Shown in pieces: positions 8,412-17,242 of a DNA stretch of 54,106 bases. The translations under genes were made by a program, and so were the position numbers. Source of the DNA: Polyangiaceae bacterium (GTDB lineage Bacteria > Myxococcota_A > Polyangia > Polyangiales > Polyangiaceae); assembly GCA_009781005.1 (NCBI GenBank), contig WQYX01000023.1:1-54106 (forward strand). Reading direction: 5' to 3'. The number at the start of each line of letters is the position of its first letter. Within the stretch, counting starts at the first letter, position 1. The notes beneath the pieces were generated by a model. The model was not told the origin of the DNA, ran no database searches, and saw only the letters and a program-made list of their open reading frames with translations.

Positions 8412-9566
8412 ATGAAAGAAGCGTCGGTCCACCGTCAGCTCCTCGTCGTTCTCGCGACCCTTGCCGTATGGTCCACGTCGGCGTGCCGCCCAAAAGTGTT
8501 GCCCGCGCCCGACGCAACGGTGCAAGGCGTTCCCACCACGTCAGCGAGTGTGTTGCCTCCTGTGCCCCCGCTCTCCACGGCCGCACGCACCGAAGACGAG
8601 CGCAACACGATTGGTGTGTTCCGCGCTGTGTCCCCGTCCACGGTTTTCGTCACGCAGACGCGCGTCGTCGAGGACTTCTTTCAGGGTGCGCTGGAGATCC
8701 CGGCAGGATCCGGCTCCGGTTTCGTTTGGGACACAGAAGGCACCATCGTCACTAATTTTCACGTCGTCGATGGCGCGCAATCGATCACGGTCACCTTGCA
8801 CGATCAGCAAATTTTTGAGGCGAAGCTCATTGGCGCCGAACCGAGGAAGGACATCGCCGTCCTCAAGATCAACGCGCCCGCCAAGCTGCTCGTGCCCATT
8901 GTCCTCGCGAAGGCCAACGAGCTCGAAGTTGGGCAGAAAACCATCGCCATCGGCAACCCCTTCGGGCTCGATCACACGCTGACCACCGGCATCGTCAGCG
9001 CGCTCGGTCGCCAGGTGCAGGGCGCCGGCGGCGTCACCATCCGCGACATGATCCAAACCGACGCCGCGATCAATCCGGGCAACTCAGGCGGCCCCTTGCT
9101 CGACTCGCAGGGCCAACTCATCGGGATGAACACGATGATCTTCAGCAAGTCCGGTGCCTCTGCAGGGATCGGTTTTGCGGTCCCCGTGAGCACGATCACG
9201 CGCATCGTCCCGCAGATCCTCAAGACGGGTCGCGCCGAGCAAGTCGGGCTCGGCATCGTGACCGACCCGCTGCAGAAGATCGAACGACGCCTCGGAATGA
9301 AAGGCGTCGTCGTCTACCAGGTTGCCCCGGGCACGCCCGCGGCGCAGGCCGGATTGCGGGGCCTCACGCGGACGCGCCAGGGGATCTTGATAGGCGACGT
9401 CATCGTGGGCGTGGACGACAAACGCATCGGTGACTTCGATGATCTTTACACCGTGCTCGACGACCACAAACCCGACGACGTCATCAAGGTTCGCGTTCAG
9501 CGGGGAACCGACATCCTCGACGTCGATATGAAGGTCATCGTGCTCCCTCAACCGAACCTGATGTAA
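8412..9566 (+). CDS. Lipoprotein HtrA/Deg-type serine protease with PDZ domain
   Basis: A periplasm-facing chymotrypsin-fold protease for damaged envelope proteins. A lipoprotein signal ends in the lipobox TSAC, with Cys25 as the likely lipidated residue. The triad is His117 (TNFHVV), Asp147 (RKDIAV) and Ser225 (NPGNSGGPL). One PDZ domain follows (about 275-375). ATG at 8412 is chosen because it starts the signal peptide cleanly; the ORF is open nine codons upstream. A second lipoprotein HtrA is at 40081. Confidence 0.9.
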   Translation: MKEASVHRQLLVVLATLAVWSTSACRPKVLPAPDATVQGVPTTSASVLPPVPPLSTAARTEDERNTIGVFRAVSPSTVFVTQTRVVEDFFQGALEIPAGSGSGFVWDTEGTIVTNFHVVDGAQSITVTLHDQQIFEAKLIGAEPRKDIAVLKINAPAKLLVPIVLAKANELEVGQKTIAIGNPFGLDHTLTTGIVSALGRQVQGAGGVTIRDMIQTDAAINPGNSGGPLLDSQGQLIGMNTMIFSKSGASAGIGFAVPVSTITRIVPQILKTGRAEQVGLGIVTDPLQKIERRLGMKGVVVYQVAPGTPAAQAGLRGLTRTRQGILIGDVIVGVDDKRIGDFDDLYTVLDDHKPDDVIKVRVQRGTDILDVDMKVIVLPQPNLM

Positions 9567-9574
9567 GCGCACAC

Positions 9575-9590
9575 AACCGCTTTCAAGTTA
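9575..9590. repeat. Lone left arm of family A
   Basis: AACCGCTTTCAAGTTA matches the family A left arm; no right arm follows. It forms most of the 21-bp gap between two convergent genes and contains the TAA stop (9588-9590) of the minus-strand gene. Confidence 0.6.
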
Positions 9591-9863
9591 GCCAATCCGC
9601 GTGATGATTCGGGCCCATGTCTTGTCCGAGACGGCGCTGCGAGGAAGGACCGATCGCTCTGGGGTGGTTGCGCCGGCATGCACTTGATGCACGCCGCCCG
9701 CGATGTTCGACAGATCGATGTACTCGTCGCCTTCGACGAGCGGCTCAGATTCGGCGCGCGCAACCTTTGCTGTCTCGTCGTTCGTGAGGAGCTCGAGAAT
9801 GGCTTCGCGCGCCAGATACTTGCCCTTGTTCGAGGAGGTGCCCATGCCGCAGGACACATGCAA
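9588..9863 (-). CDS. Conserved small hypothetical protein
   Basis: A 91-residue soluble protein, slightly basic at the N-terminus (SSNKGKYLAREAILELLTND), with no membrane segment or known motif. The start ATG at 9863 is supported by an AAGGGG Shine-Dalgarno five bases upstream. A second ATG at 9845 is possible. The gene lies 36 bp downstream of folD on the same strand and could be cotranscribed with it. No function is assigned. Confidence 0.55.
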   Translation of the reverse strand: MHVSCGMGTSSNKGKYLAREAILELLTNDETAKVARAESEPLVEGDEYIDLSNIAGGVHQVHAGATTPERSVLPRSAVSDKTWARIITRIG

Positions 9864-9899
9864 GCCCCTTGCCCCATCCCGCTTTCGCTTCTGTCGTCG

Positions 9900-10793
9900 T
9901 TAGCTGTGCTCGGTCAGACGTGCTTCTGCTGCGATGAGTGTATTTTCCAACAAACACGCAATGGTCATCGGGCCGACGCCGCCGGGCACCGGTGTGATAG
10001 CTGCGGCGCGCTCCTTTGCCTCATCGAACGCAACGTCGCCGACGAGTTTTGTCCTCGCTGTCTCGCCGGGTGCCGTCGCGCCAAAACTCACGCGGTTCAT
10101 TCCGACGTCGATGACGATGGCGCCTGGCTTCACCCAATCGCCGCGCACGAGTTCCGCTCTGCCTATGGCCACCACGAGCACGTCGGCTTGCCTGCAAATC
10201 TCGTCGAGGTTTCTCGTGCGTGAATGCGTCATCGTCACCGTGGCGTGCGCCGCGAGCAGCAGTTGCGCCATCGGCTTGCCTACGATGTTCGATCGCCCGA
10301 CGATCACCGCGCGCGCGCCTTCCAGCTTGGCATTCGCAAGAGCAATCAGCTTCATCGCCCCGCGCGGCGTGCACGGTACGAGCGCCGGTCGTCCCGACGC
10401 GAGCCGTCCTGCGTTGACCGGATGGAAGCCGTCGACGTCCTTGTCCGGTCGGATGGCGTCGAGCACGCGCTGTTCGCGGATTTGCTTTGGCAACGGGAGC
10501 TGCACGAGGATCCCGTCGACGCTCTCGTCCGCATTCAATCGATCGATCTCGGCAAGCAGCACCTGCTCGCTCGTTTCCGACGGCAACACGTGGAGCTTGC
10601 CGCGAATGCCAACTTCTTTCGCCGCCTTCTCTTTGTTGCGCGTGTAGATCTGGCTCGCCGGATCTTCGCCGACGAGGATCACTTCGAGCCCCGGCGGCCG
10701 CCCGTACTTCTTCGTGAAGGCAAGAGCGTTGTCGCGCACCTCCGCGCGAACGGTTTCGGCAAGCTTTTTTCCATCGAGAATCAGTGCGCTCAT
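9900..10793 (-). CDS. folD: Bifunctional methylenetetrahydrofolate dehydrogenase/cyclohydrolase
   Basis: It interconverts 5,10-methylene-THF, 5,10-methenyl-THF and 10-formyl-THF with NADP in one-carbon metabolism. Residues seen: YTRNK with Tyr50 and catalytic Lys54, Gln98 in VQLPLP, Asp121 in KDVDGFHP, the dinucleotide-binding GRSNIVGKP, and the C-terminal PGGVGPMT. Length (297 aa) is typical. The start ATG (10793) lies only 16 bp from family A copy A2, so the leader between parB and folD is mostly repeat. Confidence 0.96.
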   Translation of the reverse strand: MSALILDGKKLAETVRAEVRDNALAFTKKYGRPPGLEVILVGEDPASQIYTRNKEKAAKEVGIRGKLHVLPSETSEQVLLAEIDRLNADESVDGILVQLPLPKQIREQRVLDAIRPDKDVDGFHPVNAGRLASGRPALVPCTPRGAMKLIALANAKLEGARAVIVGRSNIVGKPMAQLLLAAHATVTMTHSRTRNLDEICRQADVLVVAIGRAELVRGDWVKPGAIVIDVGMNRVSFGATAPGETARTKLVGDVAFDEAKERAAAITPVPGGVGPMTIACLLENTLIAAEARLTEHS

Positions 10794-10809
10794 GTCCCGC
10801 GCACGATAG

Positions 10810-10929
10810 ACCGCTTTCGATTTGACGCGATCTCTTTGTTGGGGCCTGCGCTGCGGTCCTCAAAGCCAAGCCGGCTGTTCCGGTCCGCTGCTCGGCCCCG
10901 CCTCAACCTCGCGTCAACTTGAAAGCGGT
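10810..10929. repeat. Family A structured repeat, copy A2
   Basis: A complete copy in the opposite orientation to A1. The ends are ACCGCTTTC (10810) and GAAAGCGGT (to 10929), with TTTGACGCGA/CGCGTCAA inner arms and a GGGGCC/GGCCCC interior. It fills the gap between the parB stop (10937) and the folD start (10793), both on the minus strand. Confidence 0.88.
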
Positions 10930-10936
10930 CCACGAA

Positions 10937-11824
10937 TCACTTCGTGCGGAAGACACGCGACAGGATTCGGTCGAGGTGATCGAGATCTTCGTACGGAAGC
11001 ACGACCTCGCCCCGGTTGCCGCTGTCGCGCACGACGACCTTCGTTCCTGCCGCGCGCGTGAGGCGCAGCTCGAGATCGCGGATCGCCGACGACTTGATCC
11101 CGATCTTGGCGCCCGAAGCTTTGCCTTTGCCTTTTGCGCCGCGCACGAGCGCTTCGGTGGCGCGCACGCTGAGTTGGCCTCGCGTGACCTTGTCGGCGAG
11201 CTCCTCGATCTTCGTTGGATCGGCTGCGCCGAGCAGCGCGCGCGCGTGGCCCTCGCTGAGCGCGCCGGCAAGGACTTTGGCGCGCACGGTGGACGGGAGC
11301 TTGAGCAGCCTCAGCGAATTGGCGACGGTCGTGCGATCTTTGCCGAGTCGCGTGGCGAGCGTCTCCTGCGTGTAATCGTGTTCTCTGACGAGCCTGTCGA
11401 GCGCTTCGGCGAGTTCGACGGGGTTCAGATCTTCGCGCTGAACGTTCTCGATGAGCGCTAGCTCGAAGGCTGTGACGGGGGAGACGTCCTTGACGACGAC
11501 GAGCACCTCGCGAAGCCCCGCCTTCTGGGATGCGCGCCACCTTCGCTCGCCGGCGATGATCTCGAACTTGTCACTCGACGCCGCGCGCCGCACGACGATG
11601 GGTTCGAGAAGCCCGTGCTCCTCTATCGACGCCGCGAGCTCGTCGAGTTTGTCTTTCGCGAAGTGCTGGCGCGGCTGCCCTTTTTGCGGCGAGATCTTTT
11701 CGATGGCGCAGGAGAAGACGCTCTTGTCGCCGTAGGTTGCGGTGATGGCCTTCGAGGACGCTGCGGGCAAGAGCGCGTCGAGGCCGCGTCCGAGCGCGCG
11801 GCGTTTCGTGTCCGCTGCGCTCAT
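10937..11824 (-). CDS. parB: Chromosome partitioning protein ParB
   Basis: A DNA-binding CTPase-family partition protein that loads at parS sites and works with ParA. After a lysine/arginine-rich start (RRALGRGLDALL, the ParA-interacting type) come the ParB/Srx domain with EIIAGERRWRA (CTP-binding box), IENVQREDLNPVE, a helix-turn-helix with TLATRLGKDRTTVANSLRLL, and a short C-terminal dimerisation region. The length is 295 aa. ATG at 11822-11824 overlaps the parA stop as ATGA, so the two are translationally coupled. It is followed by family A copy A2. Confidence 0.96.
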   Translation of the reverse strand: MSAADTKRRALGRGLDALLPAASSKAITATYGDKSVFSCAIEKISPQKGQPRQHFAKDKLDELAASIEEHGLLEPIVVRRAASSDKFEIIAGERRWRASQKAGLREVLVVVKDVSPVTAFELALIENVQREDLNPVELAEALDRLVREHDYTQETLATRLGKDRTTVANSLRLLKLPSTVRAKVLAGALSEGHARALLGAADPTKIEELADKVTRGQLSVRATEALVRGAKGKGKASGAKIGIKSSAIRDLELRLTRAAGTKVVVRDSGNRGEVVLPYEDLDHLDRILSRVFRTK

Positions 11825-12636
11825 CGCGCGGCCGCCGCCTGCTTTGCCTTGCCGGCGCGCGACGAGGCGGCATGTTTCACGACGAGCTCGCGCGCGAGCG
11901 CGAGATAGGCCTGTGCGCCTTTCGACGAGACGTCGTAGAGCATGGCGGGTTTGCCGTGCGAAGGCGCTTCGGACAGGCGCACGTTGCGCGGGATGACCGT
12001 GTCGAAAACGAAGAAGTGATCTCGAACTTCGTCGGCAACTTGGTGCGCGAGGTTGTTGCGTGGATCGAACATCGTCAGCACGATCCCTTCGACTTCGAGA
12101 CTTGGATTCATGCCGTTCTTCACGCGATCGATCGTGGCCATGAGGTGCGTGAGGCCTTCGAGCGCGTAGTACTCGCACTGCAACGGGACGAGCACCGTCG
12201 ATGCAGCGGCGAGCGCGTTGACGGTGAGCAAACCGAGCGACGGCGGGCAGTCGATGAAGATGTAGTCGTAGTCGTCCGCGATCTCGCTCAGCGCGTTCTT
12301 CAATTTCACCGCGCGCTCTCGGTCGTCGACGAGTTCGAGTTCCGCGGCGACGAGATCCTGCGTGGCGGGTGCGACCGCAAGACCGGGTACGTCGGTCTCG
12401 ACGATGACGTCACGCATGGGGACTTCGCCAATGAGCACGTCGTAGACCGTGCGCTCGCGCGTCCCGGCGCGAACGCCGACCCCGGAGCTCGCGTTCCCTT
12501 GCGGATCCATGTCGACCAAAAGCGCGCTCTTTTCAGCCGCGGCGACACTTGCGGCAAGGTTTACCGCCGTCGTGGTCTTTCCAACGCCACCTTTCTGATT
12601 CACGACGCAGGTGACGCGCGAAAGCTTCGATGCCAT
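11821..12636 (-). CDS. parA: Chromosome partitioning ATPase ParA
   Basis: A deviant Walker-type ATPase that segregates the origin region with ParB. Motifs: KGGVGKTTTAVNLA (Walker A with signature lysine), LVDMDPQGNAS, and FIDCPPSLG (Walker B region). The length is 271 aa. The ORF is open far upstream through repeat A3, but the protein family starts at MASKLSRV, so ATG at 12634-12636 is used; AGGA lies about 8 bases upstream. It is the first gene of a parA-parB pair. Confidence 0.96.
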   Translation of the reverse strand: MASKLSRVTCVVNQKGGVGKTTTAVNLAASVAAAEKSALLVDMDPQGNASSGVGVRAGTRERTVYDVLIGEVPMRDVIVETDVPGLAVAPATQDLVAAELELVDDRERAVKLKNALSEIADDYDYIFIDCPPSLGLLTVNALAAASTVLVPLQCEYYALEGLTHLMATIDRVKNGMNPSLEVEGIVLTMFDPRNNLAHQVADEVRDHFFVFDTVIPRNVRLSEAPSHGKPAMLYDVSSKGAQAYLALARELVVKHAASSRAGKAKQAAAAR

Positions 12637-12677
12637 GGGCTCGTTCCTACTCGAACGACGAAAAGCGCTCGCGTTTT

Positions 12678-12705
12678 TTGACGGGTCTCGCGAGCGTAGT
12701 ATGAT
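12678..12705 (+). promoter_or_regulatory. Sigma-70-type promoter candidate
   Basis: TTGACG (12678-12683), a 16-bp spacer and TATGAT (12700-12705) make a near-consensus housekeeping promoter pointing toward the small gene at 12806. It lies in the divergent gap upstream of parA. Confidence 0.5.
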
Positions 12706-12805
12706 GTGCGCAGATGTAGGACAACGAACATCGCAAGCACCCCCTTGCGACGTTTGATTCTGCCGAAGCCGCGCCGCGCTTGGCGACGAGGCAACAGGAG
12801 CAGCG

Positions 12806-12964
12806 ATGAAAGAGGCGCTTTCGAGAGCGCTCGCGGGCGACAGCGACGCGAGCGTCGACAGGATTCTTGCGTCCACCTTCTGGCAGCCACGGCCGCGTCG
12901 CGATGCGCTCGCCGAGGTCATTCGCCTTTCGGATCGCAAAGCCGAGGGACCGCTTTCGATTTGA
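12806..12964 (+). CDS. Small basic protein ending inside repeat A3
   Basis: A 52-residue protein (MKEALSRALAGDSDASVDR... followed by WQPRPRRDALAEVIRLSDRK). An AGGAG ribosome binding site sits five bases before the ATG and a good promoter lies about 100 bp upstream, so I think it is real although short. The last residues PLSI and the TGA stop are provided by the left end of family A copy A3, exactly as in the gene at 108-2111. It is divergent from parA. Function unknown; it may be a truncated longer protein. Confidence 0.5.
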   Translation: MKEALSRALAGDSDASVDRILASTFWQPRPRRDALAEVIRLSDRKAEGPLSI

Positions 12965-13068
12965 CGCGATCTCGTCGTTGGGGCCTGCGCTGCGGTCCTC
13001 AAAGCCAAGCAGGCTGTTCCGGTCCGCTGCTCGGCCCCGCCTCGACCTCGCGTCAACTTGAAAGCGGT
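12949..13068. repeat. Family A structured repeat, copy A3
   Basis: A complete copy with ends ACCGCTTTC (12949) and GAAAGCGGT (to 13068). It has the same orientation and nearly the same sequence as A2. It supplies the last four codons and the stop of the small gene at 12806. Confidence 0.9.
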
Positions 13069-13119
13069 CTACCAACTGAAAGTTTTCGTGGTCTTCGACC
13101 AATTCGCGGAGGATGCGTG

Positions 13120-13305
13120 ATGGGTATTCCGAAAAGCTATCGCAGCATGGAAGAGTTCGAGCGAGAGACGATTCGCCCGGACATGAAGTACGGCTTCTCT
13201 CTCGACGATCTGATGCAGGACACGAGCTTCGAAGGCTCGGATCTGCTCTTCGATGACACCGTCGACGAATACGATCCCGATCAAGACGACGACGACGATT
13301 ACTAA
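13120..13305 (+). CDS. Small acidic protein
   Basis: A 61-residue protein, MGIPKSYRSMEEFERE at the start and a run of Asp (DPDQDDDDDY) at the end. The start ATG has a GGAGG ribosome binding site seven bases upstream. There is no membrane segment or cysteine. The acidic tail suggests a binding or chaperone-like partner role, but no family is recognised. Its TAA stop overlaps the left end of repeat A4. Located between parA and tig. Confidence 0.6.
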   Translation: MGIPKSYRSMEEFERETIRPDMKYGFSLDDLMQDTSFEGSDLLFDDTVDEYDPDQDDDDDY

Positions 13306-13425
13306 CCGCTTCCGCTTTGGCGCGATCTCGTCGTTGGGGCCTGCGCTGCGGTCCTCAAAGCCAAGCAGGCTATTCCGGTCCGCTGCTCGGCCCCGCCTCG
13401 ACCTCGCGCCAAATCGTTTGCGGTT
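13304..13425. repeat. Family A structured repeat, copy A4 (variant arms)
   Basis: The ends are AACCGCTTCC (13304) and GTTTGCGGTT (to 13425). The inner arm is GGCGCGA/TCGCGCC instead of GACGCGA/TCGCGTC, so both arms carry the compensating base. The interior is as in A3. It overlaps the stop codon of the gene at 13120. Confidence 0.85.
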
Positions 13426-13476
13426 TCACAAAGCGAATATCGCCGCACCCCGAGACATTCGTCCCCTCCTGGGACC

Positions 13477-13504
13477 GCCCCTGAAGACGCCTCTCTTCAG
13501 GGGC
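13477..13504 (+). terminator. Hairpin in the tig leader (possible terminator/attenuator)
   Basis: GCCCCTGAAGA / TCTTCAGGGGC forms an 11-bp stem with a 6-nt loop, followed by ACCTCTTTGTG. It lies between repeat A4 and the tig promoter candidate, so it may end upstream transcripts. Confidence 0.45.
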
Positions 13505-13520
13505 ACCTCTTTGTGTACGC

Positions 13521-13548
13521 TTGACCGTTCGCGCGCAGAAAGTATGGT
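13521..13548 (+). promoter_or_regulatory. Promoter candidate for tig-clpP
   Basis: TTGACC (13521-13526), 16 bp, TATGGT (13543-13548). Transcription would begin about 13555, just before the ATG at 13559, giving an almost leaderless tig message. Confidence 0.35.
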
Positions 13549-13558
13549 GGCCGCCCCA

Positions 13559-14905
13559 ATGCAAGTCAGCGTTCAGCGAATCTCTCCTGTCGTTCTCGAA
13601 CTCCAAGTCGAGGTGCCTGCCACGCACGTGAAGGCCGAAATCGACAAGGCCTATACCCACCTCGGCAGAACGGCGCGCATCAAAGGCTTTCGCCCGGGCA
13701 AGGCGCCGCGCGACGTCCTCTCGCGCATGTTCGCCACGCAGGTAACGAATGACGTCGCGAACGCCATCGTCAAGGACACGCTCCCGAAAGCGCTCCAAGA
13801 AAAGAACCTCACGCCGGTGAACCAGCCGTCGGTTCAAGCGAACAAGGGAGTGAATCCCAGAGAATCATTTTCGTTCAAGGCGCGCTTCGAAGTGCAGCCC
13901 GACATCGACGACGTGAAGTTCGAAGGCTTCGAGCTCTATCGACCAAAGATCGAAGTCGGTGAGGAGGCCGTCGAAGTGCAGCTCGAGAACCTGCGCCAGC
14001 GCAGCGCTCCGCTCAAAGCACCCGAGCCTCCGCGCGGCGCGCAGAAGGGCGACGTGCTCTCGATGGATTTCGTGCTCTCGATCGACGGCAAAGAAATAAA
14101 GGACGGTGGCGCGCAAGGCATCCAGATCGAACTTGGCTCCGGTCAGGCGCTTGGAGCGATCGAAGAGGCGCTCGTTGACCAGAATGTCGGCGCCAAGGTC
14201 GAGGCCGTGCACACGTTTCAGGCCGATCATCCGCGCGAAGACTTTCGCAACAAGACGGGGTGCTTCGCCATCACCATCACGGATCTGAAAGAGCGAGTGC
14301 CGCCGGCCATAGACGACGAGTTCGCCAAGGACATCGGCTTCGACACGCTCGTCGCGTTGCGCGCGGATATCCACACGAAGCTCGAGAAGGCGATGAAGGA
14401 TCGCGCGGAGAACGCTCTCACCGAGCAGATCGTTCAGAAGCTGAACGATCTGAATCCGTGCGACGTCCCTCCGTCGCTCGTCGAGCAGCAGAGCCGCATG
14501 ATGGAGCAAGAAATCATGGGGAATGCGCGGCGCATGGGGCAGCAAATCTCGAGGGAGCAAGCGGACAACCTCCGCAACGCCATCAAGGTAGACGCCGAGC
14601 GAAAGGTTCGCGCGGGGTTGCTCATGGCCGCCATTGCCAAGAAGCACGAGTTCAGGATCACCGATCGAGACGTCGAGAACGGGCTCGCCGAGCTCGCGGC
14701 GGAGACCGGGAAGAACGTCGCGAAACTGCGCGCCCAATACAACGAGAAGGGCAAGCGCGAAATGCTCATCGGCATGATCTTGGAAGACAAGATCTTGAAC
14801 TTCATCGAAACCAAATCGACCATCATCGACGGCGAGCCGCCATCTGAATCTCCGGCTCCAAAGTCCGGCGAAGAGGCGGAAACAGTAGAGGAGGGTGGAG
14901 CATGA
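13559..14905 (+). CDS. tig: Trigger factor
   Basis: A ribosome-bound chaperone and peptidyl-prolyl isomerase acting on nascent chains. The N-terminal ribosome-binding domain has the signature [12 protein letters not shown] (about residue 41). It is followed by a divergent FKBP-type domain (about 155-240, [11 protein letters not shown]) and a long helical C-terminal chaperone domain. The start MQVSVQ matches the E. coli family start and is at 13559; an in-frame ATG at 13544 would add five residues but overlaps the candidate -10 box. The TGA stop overlaps the clpP start (ATGA), so translation is coupled. Confidence 0.94.
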   Translation: MQVSVQRISPVVLELQVEVPATHVKAEIDKAYTHLGRTARIKGFRPGKAPRDVLSRMFATQVTNDVANAIVKDTLPKALQEKNLTPVNQPSVQANKGVNPRESFSFKARFEVQPDIDDVKFEGFELYRPKIEVGEEAVEVQLENLRQRSAPLKAPEPPRGAQKGDVLSMDFVLSIDGKEIKDGGAQGIQIELGSGQALGAIEEALVDQNVGAKVEAVHTFQADHPREDFRNKTGCFAITITDLKERVPPAIDDEFAKDIGFDTLVALRADIHTKLEKAMKDRAENALTEQIVQKLNDLNPCDVPPSLVEQQSRMMEQEIMGNARRMGQQISREQADNLRNAIKVDAERKVRAGLLMAAIAKKHEFRITDRDVENGLAELAAETGKNVAKLRAQYNEKGKREMLIGMILEDKILNFIETKSTIIDGEPPSESPAPKSGEEAETVEEGGA

Positions 14906-15582
14906 TCAAGCGTCCGGACAATCGCACCCGTGCCATGGCGACGCTCGAGCGTGCGAAAGATTTCATTCCGTACCCCACGGTCGTGGAGACGACGCACCGC
15001 GGAGAGCGCAATTGGGACATCTTCAGTCGCCTCTTGAAAGATCGCATCGTCTTTCTTGGTTCGGAGATCAACGACGACGTTGCGAACATCGTCATCGCGC
15101 AGTTCCTGTTCTTGGAGAGCGAGGATCCCGACAAGGAGATCATGCTCTACGTCAACAGCCCCGGCGGCGTCGTGACGAGCGGCCTCGCGATCTACGACAC
15201 CATGCAGTACGTGCGCTGCGACGTCTCGACGACGTGCCTCGGCATGGCCGCGTCAATGGCGGCGGTTCTCCTTGCCGCGGGCGCGAAGGGCCGGCGCAAC
15301 GCGCTGCCGAACGCGCGCATCATGATCCACCAACCCATGGGCGGCGCGCGCGGACAAGCATCGGACATCGAGATTCAGGCGCGCGAAATCAAGCACATGA
15401 AGGAGGTCCTCACGGACATCCTGACCAACGCGACCGGAAAGCCGAAGGAGCAAATCCTCAAGGACATCGATCGCGACTTCTACCTTGGATCTTCCGCCGC
15501 CAAGGAATACGGCCTCATCGACAACGTTATGCTGCCACCCAAGAAGCGCGGCGACGGTGTGAAAGAAGTAAAAGAAAAGTGA
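14902..15582 (+). CDS. clpP: ATP-dependent Clp protease proteolytic subunit
   Basis: The serine protease that forms the two-ring chamber fed by ClpX. The catalytic triad is Ser118 (GMAASMAA), His143 (MIHQPMGG) and Asp192 (DIDRDFYL). The N-terminal extension of about 25 residues before the mature region is longer than the usual propeptide. It overlaps tig by four bases and is followed 81 bp later by clpX, the classic tig-clpP-clpX order. Confidence 0.96.
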   Translation: MIKRPDNRTRAMATLERAKDFIPYPTVVETTHRGERNWDIFSRLLKDRIVFLGSEINDDVANIVIAQFLFLESEDPDKEIMLYVNSPGGVVTSGLAIYDTMQYVRCDVSTTCLGMAASMAAVLLAAGAKGRRNALPNARIMIHQPMGGARGQASDIEIQAREIKHMKEVLTDILTNATGKPKEQILKDIDRDFYLGSSAAKEYGLIDNVMLPPKKRGDGVKEVKEK

Positions 15583-15663
15583 GAGCGAGTATACCGGCCG
15601 TCGCAAGCTTGCGATGGCTTGCGTAGCGGCATAAGCTTTTCATCTTGAGAGGAAGAGGCGAGC

Positions 15664-16920
15664 GTGGAGCGTCGACGCGACGATCACAATAGTGGAAACT
15701 TGAGCTGCTCCTTCTGCGGAAAGTCGCAGAAGGAAGTGAAGAAGCTCATTGCAGGCCCCACTGTCTACATTTGCGATGAGTGCATTGGTCTCTGCAATGA
15801 CATCATTGCCGAAGAGGTGGAGAAGGACGAGCCGTACGCCGGCTCGGCGCCCATTCCAAAGCCGTCGGAGATCAAAGCCATCCTCGACGATTACGTGATT
15901 GGGCAGGAGCGTGCGAAGAAGATCCTCGCGGTCGCCGTCCACAATCATTACAAGCGCATCGACTCGCGCGTGAGCGACACGGACGTGGAGCTCTCGAAGT
16001 CGAACATCCTTTTGCTTGGTCCCACCGGCAGCGGCAAGACGCTGCTCGCGCAGACGCTCGCGAAGATCCTCCATGTGCCGTTCGCCATCGCGGATGCAAC
16101 CACGCTCACCGAAGCGGGTTACGTCGGTGAGGACGTCGAGAACATCATCGTTCAACTCTTGCAGAACGCAGATCACGACGTCGAGCGCGCGCAGCGCGGC
16201 ATCGTCTACATCGACGAGATCGACAAGATCAGCAGGAAGAGCGACAACCCGAGCATCACGCGCGACGTCTCGGGTGAGGGTGTGCAGCAGGCCTTGCTCA
16301 AGATCATCGAGGGCACGGTGGCGAACGTTCCGCCGAAGGGCGGGCGCAAGCATCCGCAGCAAGATTTCCTGCAGGTGGATACGACCAACATCCTTTTCAT
16401 CTGCGGCGGTGCATTCGTTGGTCTCGATCAGATTGTGCAGCGCCGCATTGGTCAGTCCACGCTCGGCTTCGGCGCAGACATCAAGAGCAAGAAGGATCTC
16501 AAACTCGGCGAGCTTCTGCAGCGGGTCGAACCGGAAGATTTGCTCAAGTTTGGTCTCATTCCGGAGTTCATCGGCCGGCTGCCGGTGATCGCCACGCTCC
16601 ACGAATTGAACGACGACGCTCTCATCGACATCCTCACGAAGCCCAAAAATGCGCTCGTGAAACAGTTTCAGAAGCTCTTCGAGATGGACGGGGTGAAGCT
16701 CAAATTCACGAAGACGGCGCTCTCGGCCGTCGCGCGTGAAGCCCTGGCTCGCAACGCGGGCGCGCGCGGTCTGCGCGCCATCCTCGAAGGTGCGCTGCTC
16801 GACATCATGTACGACGTGCCTTCGCGCTCCGGCATCAAAGAAGTCGTCGTGAGCGAAGAAGTCATCACGAAGGGCGAAGCCCCGCTCATCGTCTACCAAA
16901 AAGAAGCCGAGCTCGCATAA
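15664..16920 (+). CDS. clpX: ATP-dependent Clp protease ATP-binding subunit ClpX
   Basis: An AAA+ unfoldase that delivers tagged proteins to ClpP. An N-terminal C4 zinc-binding domain (CSFCGKSQ ... CDEC), Walker A GPTGSGKT, Walker [10 protein letters not shown] and the ClpX pore region are present. The length is 418 aa. The start is GTG at 15664, with AGGAAGAGG about 6-14 bases upstream. The TAA stop is followed within two bases by family C copy C2. Confidence 0.96.
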   Translation: MERRRDDHNSGNLSCSFCGKSQKEVKKLIAGPTVYICDECIGLCNDIIAEEVEKDEPYAGSAPIPKPSEIKAILDDYVIGQERAKKILAVAVHNHYKRIDSRVSDTDVELSKSNILLLGPTGSGKTLLAQTLAKILHVPFAIADATTLTEAGYVGEDVENIIVQLLQNADHDVERAQRGIVYIDEIDKISRKSDNPSITRDVSGEGVQQALLKIIEGTVANVPPKGGRKHPQQDFLQVDTTNILFICGGAFVGLDQIVQRRIGQSTLGFGADIKSKKDLKLGELLQRVEPEDLLKFGLIPEFIGRLPVIATLHELNDDALIDILTKPKNALVKQFQKLFEMDGVKLKFTKTALSAVAREALARNAGARGLRAILEGALLDIMYDVPSRSGIKEVVVSEEVITKGEAPLIVYQKEAELA

Positions 16921-16921
16921 T

Positions 16922-17101
16922 AGGGGGGACCCCACCGCGCGGGCATCGCTTCACTTCGTTTCGCTCCCCGCGCGTGCTCCCCTTGGGCGGTGCTCAGTAG
17001 CGGACCCCACCGCACGTCTCGCTACGCTCGCTGCGCGCGCTCCCCTTGGGCTGGTGCTCGTCAGGGCCGAAGCGGCCCTTCCTGCGCGCCGCCAGGGGAG
17101 C
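16922..17101. repeat. Family C structured repeat, copy C2
   Basis: GGGGGACCCCACCGC...CCAGGGGAGCG, directly after the clpX stop. The front module (GGACCCCACCGC...GCTCCCCTTGG) is present twice (16926-16989 and 17003-17049), whereas C1 has it once. The back module holds the hairpin AGGGCCG-AAG-CGGCCCT (17063-17079), which pairs differently from the C1 hairpin. Confidence 0.82.
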
Positions 17102-17242
17102 GTCGTTGTGCCGAGAATGCCAGCGTGATGGCAATTGTCAGCTATTGTCAGCGGCAGGACCGTGCTCGCTGTTCTAAAACAATTCGCGAATTATCCTACT
17201 TCGTAGACGCCGCAACTTATCCGAAGAAAGGACTGAAACAAC

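Noticed and set aside
11871..11886. TGTTTCACGA... resembling half of a parS site (TGTTTCACGTGAAACA) inside parA
   Set aside because: Only the first nine bases match; the second half-site is absent and the bases encode parA's VKHAAS. No full parS is seen in the window.
12637..13056. Long in-frame extension of parA through repeat A3
   Set aside because: The family start and ribosome binding site are at 12636; upstream codons are repeat and intergenic sequence.
13426..13543. Riboswitch in the tig leader
   Set aside because: Only one hairpin is evident and no known aptamer core could be recognised.
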